Of a DNA stretch of 45,169 nt, positions 32,651-41,224 are shown one piece after another; position 1 is the first letter of the stretch; every line of letters starts with the position of its first letter. The position numbers and the translations under genes are program-made. Below the pieces are notes generated by a model. It searched no databases. It worked only from the letters and a program-made list of their open reading frames with translations, and was not told the origin of the DNA. The DNA is from Flavobacteriaceae bacterium (GTDB taxonomy: Bacteria; Bacteroidota; Bacteroidia; Flavobacteriales; Flavobacteriaceae): contig JAMPYA010000001.1 in the NCBI GenBank assembly GCA_023700885.1, positions 1 to 45,169 of the forward strand, written 5' to 3'.

Positions 32651-33910
32651 ATGGAAAATATAGAATTAATTGAATCGTTTTCTGAGTTTAAAGATGATAA
32701 AAGTATTGATAGAGTTACCTTAATGGCAATTCTTAAAGAAGTTTTCTTAGCTGCACTTAAAAGAAAATTTGGCAGTGATGACAATTTTGACGTTATTATT
32801 AATCCAGATAAAGGAGATTTGGAGATTTGGAGAAACAGAGTTGTGGTAGCGGATGGTGAAGTAGAAGATCCTAACGAAGAAATTGAACTTAGCGAAGCGC
32901 GTAAAATTGAACCAGATTTTGAAGTTGGCGAAGAAGTGTCAGAAGAATTTAAGCTGATAGATTTAGGAAGACGCTCAATTTTAGCACTACGTCAGAATCT
33001 AATTTCAAAAATACACGAACACGATAGTTCTAATACTTATAAAAAGTTTAAAGATTTAGAAGGAGAATTGTATTCAGCAGAAGTACATCATGTTCGTCAT
33101 AATGCCGTAATTTTAGTAGATGATGAAGGTAATGAAGTGCTTTTACCAAAAAGCGAACAAATAAGAACTGATTATTTTAGAAAAGGAGATACTGTAAAAG
33201 GTATTATTAAATCAGTTGAATTAAAAGGGAACAAACCATTAATCATACTTTCTAGAACAGCAGATGATTTCTTACGTCAATTGTTTGAGCAAGAAATTCC
33301 TGAAATAGCTGATGGATTAATTACTATTGAAAGAGTAGCGCGTATTCCAGGAGAAAAAGCAAAAATTGCAGTAGATTCTTATGACGATAGAATAGACCCG
33401 GTTGGAGCATGTGTTGGTATGAAAGGGTCCAGAATTCATGGTATTGTACGTGAATTAGGAAATGAAAACATAGATGTTGTTAATTACACCAAAAACGATC
33501 AAATGTTTATAGCGCGCGCTTTAAGCCCTGCTCGTTTAGAATCCATGAAAATTACCATGTTTGCTTATGCAAAACCAGATGGTATGAAAGGAAAAGTAGA
33601 GGTTTTCCTTAAACCGGAAGAAGTTTCAAAAGCTATCGGAAAAGGTGGGGTTAATATAAGATTAGCATCGCAACTTACAGGTTATGAAATAGAAGTGAAG
33701 CGTGAAAATGTAGAAGTTGATGACGTTGAATTGACAGAATTCTCAGATGAAATAGAAGATTGGATTATCCAAGAATTTGTAAAAATTGGTTTAGATACAG
33801 CTTTAAGTGTTATAGATCAAAAAGTGGAAGATCTTGTTAAGCGTACCGATTTAGAAGAAGAAACAATTATTGAAGTTCAAAGAATATTAAGAGCTGAGTT
33901 TGAAAAATAG
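32651..33910 (+). CDS. nusA: transcription termination/antitermination factor NusA
   Basis: NusA of 419 residues. The N-terminal RNA-polymerase-binding domain (about 1-130) is followed by an S1 domain (about 135-205, with VHHVRHNAVILVDDEGNEVLLPKSE) and two KH domains (about 210-350), including DPVGACVGMKGSRIHGIVRELG and the second GxxG region AIGKGGVNIRLASQLTGYEIEVK. The C-terminal acidic repeats of E. coli NusA are absent, as usual in Bacteroidetes. It lies between rimP and infB. Confidence 0.97.
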   Translation: MENIELIESFSEFKDDKSIDRVTLMAILKEVFLAALKRKFGSDDNFDVIINPDKGDLEIWRNRVVVADGEVEDPNEEIELSEARKIEPDFEVGEEVSEEFKLIDLGRRSILALRQNLISKIHEHDSSNTYKKFKDLEGELYSAEVHHVRHNAVILVDDEGNEVLLPKSEQIRTDYFRKGDTVKGIIKSVELKGNKPLIILSRTADDFLRQLFEQEIPEIADGLITIERVARIPGEKAKIAVDSYDDRIDPVGACVGMKGSRIHGIVRELGNENIDVVNYTKNDQMFIARALSPARLESMKITMFAYAKPDGMKGKVEVFLKPEEVSKAIGKGGVNIRLASQLTGYEIEVKRENVEVDDVELTEFSDEIEDWIIQEFVKIGLDTALSVIDQKVEDLVKRTDLEEETIIEVQRILRAEFEK

Positions 33911-33944
33911 TTATATTCAAATTCATAGGCTAAATAAATAGTAT

Positions 33945-36797
33945 ATGGCTGAAAACGTTAGATTAAATCAAGTTATTAGAGAGCTGAACATTTCTTTAGA
34001 AAGAGCAGTAGAATTTTTATCATCAAAAGGAATAGAAGTTGAGGCGCGTCCTACAACTAAAATTTCAGGTGATGTCTATGATATTTTATTAGATGGGTTC
34101 AAAGCTGATCGAAAAAACAGAAAAGCTTCTGAAGAAATTGGCGAAGAAAAAAGAAAAGAAAAAGAAGAAATGCGTGAAGCTTTTGAAAAAAAGAGAGAGC
34201 ACGAACGTGAAGAAGAAGAAGCTAAGCATGAAGTTGTTAAAGCCAAAGCAGAAAAACTTGAAATAAAATCAGTTGGTAAAATTGACTTGGAACCACAAAA
34301 AAATCCTGAAAAAGAAGAAGTTAAGGTAGCTCCAGAAGTAGTTGAAATTCCAGAAGAAAAAATAGTGGTACAGCCAAAGGTTGAAGGAACTGTTATTTTG
34401 AAAACAGAAGAACCTAAAAAACCAGTTTTAGAAAAGAAACCAGTTCAAACTACTGAACCAACAAGAGTAAAACCTGTTGTTATAAAGAAAAAAGACTTAG
34501 TTAAAAAAGAAGTAGTTAGAGAACCCTATAAATCTGATTTTCCTAAGAAAAAAGAATTTGTTAAACAGATTGATGAAGTAGTTGATGAACCAGAAGATAT
34601 TGTAGTAACAACTAATTATAAAAAATTACAAGGGGTTAAGAGTACAGGAAAAACGATTGATCTTAAACAATTTGAGAAGCCTAAAAAGAAAAAAACACTA
34701 GAACCTGAGAAAAAAACTCCTAAAAATATTGTAAAAGCTGTTATTAAAGATGATGTAGTAGGCGATAGTCAAAGAAAACGTAAAAGAATTAAAAAAGCAG
34801 TATCTGTCGATGTAAAATCTGTTGGAAAACAAATTCCTTCAAAACCTGGAATTAGACCAATTAAAAGACCAATATTAAAAACTGAACCTTCAGAAGTTGA
34901 TGTACAAAAACAAATTAGAGAAACTTTAGAAAAACTTCAAGGAAAATCTAGTAAATCTAAAGGAGCAAAATATAGAAAAGATAAAAGAGATCATCACCGT
35001 CAACAATTTGATAAAGATGCAGAACAACAAGAAGCAGAAAGTAAAGTATTAAAAATTACTGAGTTTGTAACAGTTAGTGAAATAGCTTCATTAATGGATA
35101 TTCCTGTAACTCAAATTATTTCTGCATGTATGTCATTAGGTTTAATGGTTACAATGAATCAGCGTTTAGATGCTGAAACATTAACTATTGTTGCCGATGA
35201 ATTCGGTTTTCAAGTTCAGTTTGTAACAGAAAATGTTGATGATATTGTATTAGATACTGAAGATAATCCAGACGATTTAGTAGAACGAGCTCCAATCGTT
35301 ACTGTAATGGGACACGTTGATCATGGTAAAACATCTTTATTAGATTATATCAGAAAAGCAAATGTAATAACCGGAGAATCTGGTGGTATTACCCAGCATA
35401 TTGGTTCCTATAGTGTAAAACTTCCTAGCGGTCAAAAAATAGCATTTTTAGATACACCAGGTCACGAAGCGTTTACCGCAATGCGTGCTCGTGGTGCTCA
35501 GTTAACAGATATTGTAATTATTGTTGTTGCTGCGGATGATGCCATCATGCCTCAAACAAAAGAAGCTATTAGTCACGCTCAAGCTGCTGGTGTTCCTATT
35601 GTATTTGCTATTAATAAAATAGATAGACCAACTGCAAATCCTGAAAAGATTAAAGAAGGATTAGCTCAAATGAATTTATTAGTAGAAGATTGGGGAGGTA
35701 AAATTCAATCACAAGATATATCAGCCAAAACAGGGCAAGGGGTTACAGAACTGTTAGAAAAAGTATTATTAGAAGCTGAGTTGTTAGACCTTAAAGCAAA
35801 TCCAAAGAAAAACGCCACAGGTACAGTTGTAGAGGCTCAATTAGATAAAGGCAGAGGATATGTAACAACAGTCTTAGTGCAATCTGGAACTTTAAAAGTT
35901 GGAGATTATATCTTAGCCGGTAAACAAAGTGGAAAAGTAAAAGCAATGTTTGATGAGAAAGGTGAAAATGTTGTTTCTGCTGGACCATCAACACCTGTTT
36001 CAATTTTAGGATTAGACGGAGCGCCACAAGCTGGTGATAAATTTTATATGTTTGATGATGAGCGTGAAGCGAAACAAATTGCAACTAAACGTACGCAATT
36101 AATACGAGAGCAATCTTTAAGAACACAAAAACATATTACTTTAGATGAAATTGGAAGACGTATAGCTTTAGGTGATTTTAAAGAACTGAACATTATTGTT
36201 AAAGGTGATGTTGATGGCTCTGTTGAAGCTTTAACTGATTCATTCCAGAAATTATCAACTCCTGAAATACAAGTAAATATTATTCATAAAGGAGTTGGAG
36301 CAATTACAGAATCTGATGTTTTATTAGCATCAGCTTCAGAAGCAATTATAATTGGATTTAATGTACGCCCATCCGTAAATGCAAGAGCTCTAGCTGATAA
36401 AGAAGAAATTGATATTAGAAATTACTCAATCATCTATAATGCAATTAATGATTTACGCGATGCTATGGAAGGAATGTTATCTCCTGAAATTGTGGAAGAA
36501 ATTGTAGGTAATGTTGAAATTCGTGAAGTATTCAAAATCTCGAAAGTAGGAAATATTGCCGGTTGTATGGTTACCAAAGGTAAAATTATGAGAAACTCTA
36601 AAATAAGAATTATTAGAGACGGAGTTGTTTTATATTCAGGTGAGTTATCTACATTAAAAAGATTTAAAGATGATGCAAAAGAAGTTACCAAAGGTTTCGA
36701 TTGCGGAATTCAAATCAAAAATTATAATGATATAGAAGTTGGTGATATAATAGAAGCTTACCAAGAAGTAGCGGTTAAAAAGAAACTCAAAAAGTAA
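33945..36797 (+). CDS. infB: translation initiation factor IF-2
   Basis: IF-2 of 950 residues, the GTPase that places initiator tRNA on the 30S subunit. An N-terminal helical IF2_N domain (about 1-55) is followed by a long lysine- and glutamate-rich linker (about 55-365) of low complexity. The G domain (about 450-620) has GHVDHGKTSLLD (P loop), DTPGHEAFTAMRARG and NKIDRP. The C-terminal domains hold IVKGDVDGSVEAL and IGFNVRPS. It ends the operon at a strong terminator. Confidence 0.97.
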   Translation: MAENVRLNQVIRELNISLERAVEFLSSKGIEVEARPTTKISGDVYDILLDGFKADRKNRKASEEIGEEKRKEKEEMREAFEKKREHEREEEEAKHEVVKAKAEKLEIKSVGKIDLEPQKNPEKEEVKVAPEVVEIPEEKIVVQPKVEGTVILKTEEPKKPVLEKKPVQTTEPTRVKPVVIKKKDLVKKEVVREPYKSDFPKKKEFVKQIDEVVDEPEDIVVTTNYKKLQGVKSTGKTIDLKQFEKPKKKKTLEPEKKTPKNIVKAVIKDDVVGDSQRKRKRIKKAVSVDVKSVGKQIPSKPGIRPIKRPILKTEPSEVDVQKQIRETLEKLQGKSSKSKGAKYRKDKRDHHRQQFDKDAEQQEAESKVLKITEFVTVSEIASLMDIPVTQIISACMSLGLMVTMNQRLDAETLTIVADEFGFQVQFVTENVDDIVLDTEDNPDDLVERAPIVTVMGHVDHGKTSLLDYIRKANVITGESGGITQHIGSYSVKLPSGQKIAFLDTPGHEAFTAMRARGAQLTDIVIIVVAADDAIMPQTKEAISHAQAAGVPIVFAINKIDRPTANPEKIKEGLAQMNLLVEDWGGKIQSQDISAKTGQGVTELLEKVLLEAELLDLKANPKKNATGTVVEAQLDKGRGYVTTVLVQSGTLKVGDYILAGKQSGKVKAMFDEKGENVVSAGPSTPVSILGLDGAPQAGDKFYMFDDEREAKQIATKRTQLIREQSLRTQKHITLDEIGRRIALGDFKELNIIVKGDVDGSVEALTDSFQKLSTPEIQVNIIHKGVGAITESDVLLASASEAIIIGFNVRPSVNARALADKEEIDIRNYSIIYNAINDLRDAMEGMLSPEIVEEIVGNVEIREVFKISKVGNIAGCMVTKGKIMRNSKIRIIRDGVVLYSGELSTLKRFKDDAKEVTKGFDCGIQIKNYNDIEVGDIIEAYQEVAVKKKLKK

Positions 36798-36820
36798 TAA
36801 AATCAAGCCCATAATTGATA

Positions 36821-36852
36821 AAAATCAGGATTGAAAAATCCTGATTTTTTTA
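36821..36852 (+). terminator. Rho-independent terminator after infB
   Basis: A perfect 12-bp stem (AAAATCAGGATT/AATCCTGATTTT) with a GAAA loop and a T run. Confidence 0.88.
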
Positions 36853-36922
36853 TGTTTTATAATTACACTTTCGATTCTCAAAATTCAGTCGAAATTTTTA
36901 ACATCAAACAAAATTAATGCTA

Positions 36923-36930
36923 TAAATTTG
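36923..36930 (+). promoter_or_regulatory. -7 box (TAAATTTG) of kup
   Basis: TAAATTTG, a full match, 23 bases before the ATG. No -33 TTTG element is evident. Confidence 0.45.
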
Positions 36931-36953
36931 TTTCTTATTTTAATGTCATTGAA

Positions 36954-38915
36954 ATGAGTACTAAAGAACATGGAATCCACAGTAAATTAACCTTTGCGGG
37001 AATTTTAATAAGCTTAGGAATTATTTACGGTGACATTGGCACATCTCCTTTATATGTTATGAAAGCCATCATCGGGAAAAATACCATCAATATGGACGTT
37101 ATTTTAGGTGGAGTTTCGGCGGTATTTTGGACTTTAACCCTACAAACAACGCTCAAATATATTATCATAACACTCAGCGCCGATAACAATGGTGAAGGTG
37201 GAATTTTTGCACTTTATGCCTTAGTAAAAAAGATAAAAGTAAAATGGCTTATTTTTCCTGCTATCATTGGCGGAGCCGCTCTTTTAGCCGACGGCATCAT
37301 TACGCCACCAATTTCTATATCCTCTGCGGTTGAAGGAATTCAAATATTTAATCCAACTATTAATACCATCCCAATTGTTATCGGAATATTGTTTGCGCTA
37401 TTTACCATTCAACAATTCGGCACCAAATTAGTGGGCAAGTTTTTTGCACCAACTATGTTAGTTTGGTTCACCATGTTAGGAACGCTTGGTTTTATACAAA
37501 TCATTCATAATGTTGAAGTGTTAAAAGCCCTCAATCCGTATTATGCATTTCATTTGTTAAAGATACATCCAGAAGGATTTTATGTGTTAGGATTTGTTTT
37601 CTTGGCAACTACAGGTGCTGAAGCTTTATATTCAGATATGGGGCACTGTGGAAGAAAAAATATCAGAATCAGCTGGATTTTTGTTAAAATAGCTTTGCTG
37701 CTCAATTACTTTGGACAAGCAGCGTTTTTGATTAAACACGAATCAGAAACCCTGCAATCAATTGGAGGTAAAAATGGCAATCCGTTTTATTTAATTATGG
37801 CAGATTGGTTTCAACCCATCGGCATTGTTATCGCTACTTTTGCAGCCATAATTGCCTCACAAGCATTGATCAGTGGATCGTTTACTTTGATAAATGAAGC
37901 CATGAAACTCAATTTTTGGCCTAAAGTTAAAATCAAATATCCAACAGAATTAAAAGGACAATTATATATACCCTCTGTTAATTGGTTACTTTTTGCAGGT
38001 TGTGTGATGATTGTTTTACACTTTCAAGAATCTAGCAATATGGAGGCCGCTTATGGTTTGGCCATCGTTTTATGTATGATGATGACCACTATTTTGCTGA
38101 TTTATTATATGATTATCAAACGGATTTCATGGTTTTTTATTGCACCCATTATCCTCTTATATATGGTGATTGAAATGAGTTTTTTGGTCGCCAATCTTAA
38201 AAAATTCACTCACGGTGGTTATGTTACCATATTAATTGCTTTGTTGTTAGTAGTCATCATGGTTGTTTGGTATAGAGCCAAAAAAATTGGTAATAGTTAC
38301 TCGAAGTATGAAAAAATTAATAAGTATAAAAAAGTTTTAACAGAACTCAATCAAGATAATTCAATTCCTAAATACGCAACACATTTAGTGTATTTAACAA
38401 AAGCCAAAAGAATTGAGGAAATTGATGAAAAAGTGCTGTATTCCATTTTATATAAACGCCCTAAAAGAGCCGATGTGTATTGGTTTATACATGTAAATAT
38501 TTTGGATGAACCCTATAAAAAAGAATATAAAGTTACCGAAATTAATAAAGGAAATATTTTTAGAGTTGATTTTAATCTAGGGTTTAGAGAATCTACTAAA
38601 ATCAATTTGATGTTTAAAGAAGTGCTACAAAATATGGTAGAAAACAAAGAAGTTGATATAATCTCCAGATACGAATCCTTACAAAACAATAAAATTCTTG
38701 GCGATTTTAAATTTATACTGTCTGAAAAATATTTATCTCAAGACAGTGATTTACGTTGGCATGAAAAAATCATCATGAATTTATATTCCTTGATAAAAAA
38801 AATCAGTTTGTCTGAAGAAAGTGCCTTCGGATTGGATAGCAGCTCTGTAAAAATTGAAAAATTCCCGATGGTTATTCATCCCCATGAAAAAATCATTATG
38901 AACAGAATTTCATAA
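36954..38915 (+). CDS. kup: KUP family potassium uptake protein
   Basis: A 653-residue K+/H+ symporter of the KUP/HAK family. The first helix region has the diagnostic LGIIYGDIGTSPLYVMKAI, and GGIFALYALV and PPISISSAVEGI follow. About 12 membrane helices lie in residues 12-450, then a soluble cytoplasmic domain of about 200 residues. It is a single-gene unit after the infB terminator. C-ending codons such as ATC, ACC and GCC look commoner in its first half than in infB or actB. I judged this by eye only. Confidence 0.95.
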   Translation: MSTKEHGIHSKLTFAGILISLGIIYGDIGTSPLYVMKAIIGKNTINMDVILGGVSAVFWTLTLQTTLKYIIITLSADNNGEGGIFALYALVKKIKVKWLIFPAIIGGAALLADGIITPPISISSAVEGIQIFNPTINTIPIVIGILFALFTIQQFGTKLVGKFFAPTMLVWFTMLGTLGFIQIIHNVEVLKALNPYYAFHLLKIHPEGFYVLGFVFLATTGAEALYSDMGHCGRKNIRISWIFVKIALLLNYFGQAAFLIKHESETLQSIGGKNGNPFYLIMADWFQPIGIVIATFAAIIASQALISGSFTLINEAMKLNFWPKVKIKYPTELKGQLYIPSVNWLLFAGCVMIVLHFQESSNMEAAYGLAIVLCMMMTTILLIYYMIIKRISWFFIAPIILLYMVIEMSFLVANLKKFTHGGYVTILIALLLVVIMVVWYRAKKIGNSYSKYEKINKYKKVLTELNQDNSIPKYATHLVYLTKAKRIEEIDEKVLYSILYKRPKRADVYWFIHVNILDEPYKKEYKVTEINKGNIFRVDFNLGFRESTKINLMFKEVLQNMVENKEVDIISRYESLQNNKILGDFKFILSEKYLSQDSDLRWHEKIIMNLYSLIKKISLSEESAFGLDSSSVKIEKFPMVIHPHEKIIMNRIS

Positions 38916-38917
38916 AA

Positions 38918-39125
38918 CCGTTTTTAGTTGCCGTTTTCAGTTGCAGTAGGCGGTAGGTAAAAGGTTAAATGTAATCCCATCCTAAATACTTCCCATACGA
39001 GTGATAGCGAACTGGCGAAGCAAAGGATTTTTTTTATTTCACTTTTCATGATTTTGCTATTTTCTAATGGTTCTTGGCTTATTTTTTACTAAAAACTAAA
39101 AAATTAAAAACTGCTTATTACTTAA
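38918..39125. repeat. kup-SPOR intergenic region with a 13-bp tandem near-repeat
   Basis: The gap starts with two adjoining 13-base units, CCGTTTTTAGTTG (38918-38930) and CCGTTTTCAGTTG (38931-38943), followed by GGCGGTAGG. A less A/T-rich stretch (about 38970-39030) contains GAGTGATAGCGAACTGGCGA. No gene or terminator was found. It may be remains of a dispersed intergenic repeat. Confidence 0.45.
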
Positions 39126-39130
39126 AGCTT

Positions 39131-39517
39131 TTACGGATTAATCTTTGCGATAACTACCAACGAGCCTGGAAATTGCAATTTTATATTCTGTAAAGTTTTA
39201 TCGGCTTCTAGTCTAGTTCTAAAGTTACCTACTTGCACTTTCCATTCGGGCGCTTTATAAATTATTTCGACCTTCATGTCTGGAAATAAAGTTAAGAATT
39301 TTGTTTTTACTTGATTTGATTCCGTTTCTAAACCATTATAAAGTTGAATTCTAAAACCATCAATTTTTGGATTTAACTTTTGATGTTCTTTTTTTAACTC
39401 CATAACAGTTTCAATTTTTTTATCTTGTAATACCTGCGATTTTAAAGTCATTGTAAACAAAATTTGAACAAGAAAAAATAGTGTTAAAGATTTTTTTAAA
39501 AAACTTAATGATATCAT
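39131..39517 (-). CDS. secreted SPOR-domain protein
   Basis: A 128-residue protein with a signal peptide (about 1-28, ending LKSQ) and a C-terminal SPOR domain (about 55-125): GFRIQLYNGLETESNQVKTKF is the first strand and helix, and WKVQVGNFRTRLEADKTLQN the second. SPOR domains bind peptidoglycan stripped of peptides, often at division sites. It is probably periplasmic. I chose the ATG at 39517 because it gives a clean signal peptide; an open frame continues 32 residues upstream without such features. It is divergent from the actA operon. Confidence 0.85.
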   Translation of the reverse strand: MISLSFLKKSLTLFFLVQILFTMTLKSQVLQDKKIETVMELKKEHQKLNPKIDGFRIQLYNGLETESNQVKTKFLTLFPDMKVEIIYKAPEWKVQVGNFRTRLEADKTLQNIKLQFPGSLVVIAKINP

Positions 39518-39622
39518 TTTATAATTTTTTTTAAATTTAATCAAATAAATAAAACTTATATGCATATATTTATTAATGATTGCAATTGGGTGATATAACA
39601 TTTCTTTTCGCAAATTAAATAT

Positions 39623-39630
39623 TATTTTTG
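39623..39630 (+). promoter_or_regulatory. -7 box (TATTTTTG) of the act operon
   Basis: TATTTTTG, a full TAnnTTTG match, with a TTTC 18 bases before it as a weak -33 element. It lies about 80 bases before the actA ATG. Confidence 0.45.
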
Positions 39631-39709
39631 CTCAGTTTTATCAAAAGATAAAGAAAAAAAGTGTTAAATTCCACAAGAAATTATCGTGCCAAAAAATAAT
39701 TTAAATAAT

Positions 39710-41200
39710 ATGAGAAGTGTACTAAAGCACAATCAACTTAAAAGAGTAATTACAGGTCTTTTACTCTTTTTAATATTCATACTAAAAATTAACGCTCAGG
39801 ATGGCGATCCTTCAAAAGGTAAAGAGCTATTTAATGCCAATTGCGCTGCTTGTCATCAACTAGATAAAAGATTGGTAGGTCCGCCTTTACAAAATATTAG
39901 TGAAAAACGAGACCAAAAATGGCTTATTAAATGGATAAAAAACAGTGATGCATTAATAAAAAGTGGAGATAAGGATGCAATAGCAATTTTTGAGGAATAC
40001 AATAAAATTCCTATGTTAGCTTTTCCAAACTTCTCTGATCAGGATGTAATTGATATATTAGCTTATACTGATGGGGGGGCAGCTGTTGGGCCAGATGGAA
40101 AACCAATTGACGAAGCTTATTTAAATGGTAAAAAAGTTTTCCAAGTAAATTGCGCGGCTTGTCATAAGTTAGAAAAAAAATTAATTGGACCGCCACTGGG
40201 TAATATTTCTGATAAACGATCTATGCCTTGGTTAAATTCTTTCATTAAAGATAGTCAGGCCATGATAAAAGCCGGCGATAAAGATGCCGTTGCAATTTAT
40301 GAAGAATACCAAAAAGTATTGATGTTGCCTTTCCCGCAATTATCAGAAAAAGACATTGAAGATGTAATACATTATACAACAGTTGGAGATACTGAAGAAT
40401 CTGTTCAGTTAGATGCCGCAATGGATAATGAAGATTTAAAACTTTATAGAAAATGGATTATAAGATTCGTAATTGCGCTAATTTCATTAATTTTAATCAT
40501 TGTCATATTAAGTACTAAAAATGTATTATTGAAATTTTTAGCAATTGGAATGATTGTTTTAGGATTAACATATGCCGCATTTAACTGGTTATTACAAATT
40601 GGGGTAGATGAAGGATATCAACCAATTCAGCCAATTGCATTCTCTCACAAAATACATTCTGGCGATAATAAAATAGATTGTCAATATTGCCATTCATCTG
40701 CAAAACACAGTAAAACTTCTGAAATACCATCTGTAAACGTTTGTATGAATTGTCATAAGAGTATATCAGAATACAAGGGAATTCTTTATGATGGCTATGA
40801 TAAAGCATTTTATGATGGTGAAATTAAAAAAATTTATGACGCAGTTGGTTGGGATAAAACAAATGCTAAATACAAAGAAAACTTTGTGCAAAAACCGATT
40901 CAATGGATCAGAATTCACAACTTACCTGATTTTGCATACTTCAATCATGCACAACACGTTACTGCTGGTAAAGTTGAATGTAAAACATGTCACGGTCCGG
41001 TAGAAGAAATGCAGGAAGTGTCTCAGTTTGCTCCATTAACAATGGGATGGTGTGTAGATTGTCATAGAACAACAGAAGTGTCCATGGCTAATAATGATTA
41101 TTACGAAGAAATTCATAAAGCATTAGCTAAAAAGTTAGGAACTGAAAAAGTAACAGTTGCTCAAATGGGTGGGCTGGAATGCGGAAAATGTCACCACTAA
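39710..41200 (+). CDS. actA: alternative complex III cytochrome subunit ActA with two extra haem c domains
   Basis: A 496-residue multihaem cytochrome c of alternative complex III, the quinol oxidising complex that replaces bc1 in many Bacteroidetes. A signal or anchor helix (about 10-28) is followed by two tandem monohaem class I domains (CAACH at 45-49 and 148-152), two membrane helices (about 250-269 and 275-294), and a five-haem ActA domain (CQYCH, CMNCH, CKTCH, CVDCH, CGKCH). Seven CxxCH motifs are present in all. The ATG at 39710 is preferred; a GTG at 39686 would add eight residues. actB follows after 24 bases. Confidence 0.9.
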   Translation: MRSVLKHNQLKRVITGLLLFLIFILKINAQDGDPSKGKELFNANCAACHQLDKRLVGPPLQNISEKRDQKWLIKWIKNSDALIKSGDKDAIAIFEEYNKIPMLAFPNFSDQDVIDILAYTDGGAAVGPDGKPIDEAYLNGKKVFQVNCAACHKLEKKLIGPPLGNISDKRSMPWLNSFIKDSQAMIKAGDKDAVAIYEEYQKVLMLPFPQLSEKDIEDVIHYTTVGDTEESVQLDAAMDNEDLKLYRKWIIRFVIALISLILIIVILSTKNVLLKFLAIGMIVLGLTYAAFNWLLQIGVDEGYQPIQPIAFSHKIHSGDNKIDCQYCHSSAKHSKTSEIPSVNVCMNCHKSISEYKGILYDGYDKAFYDGEIKKIYDAVGWDKTNAKYKENFVQKPIQWIRIHNLPDFAYFNHAQHVTAGKVECKTCHGPVEEMQEVSQFAPLTMGWCVDCHRTTEVSMANNDYYEEIHKALAKKLGTEKVTVAQMGGLECGKCHH

Positions 41201-41224
41201 ATTTAATTGAAAAAAGTACGAATA

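Noticed and set aside
34107..35040. Low-complexity K/E-rich part of infB as a possible repeat or foreign insert
   Set aside because: Long charged linkers are normal in Bacteroidetes IF-2.
35791..36691. Minus-strand open frames within infB
   Set aside because: They are antisense to the conserved C-terminal domains of IF-2 and have no support of their own.
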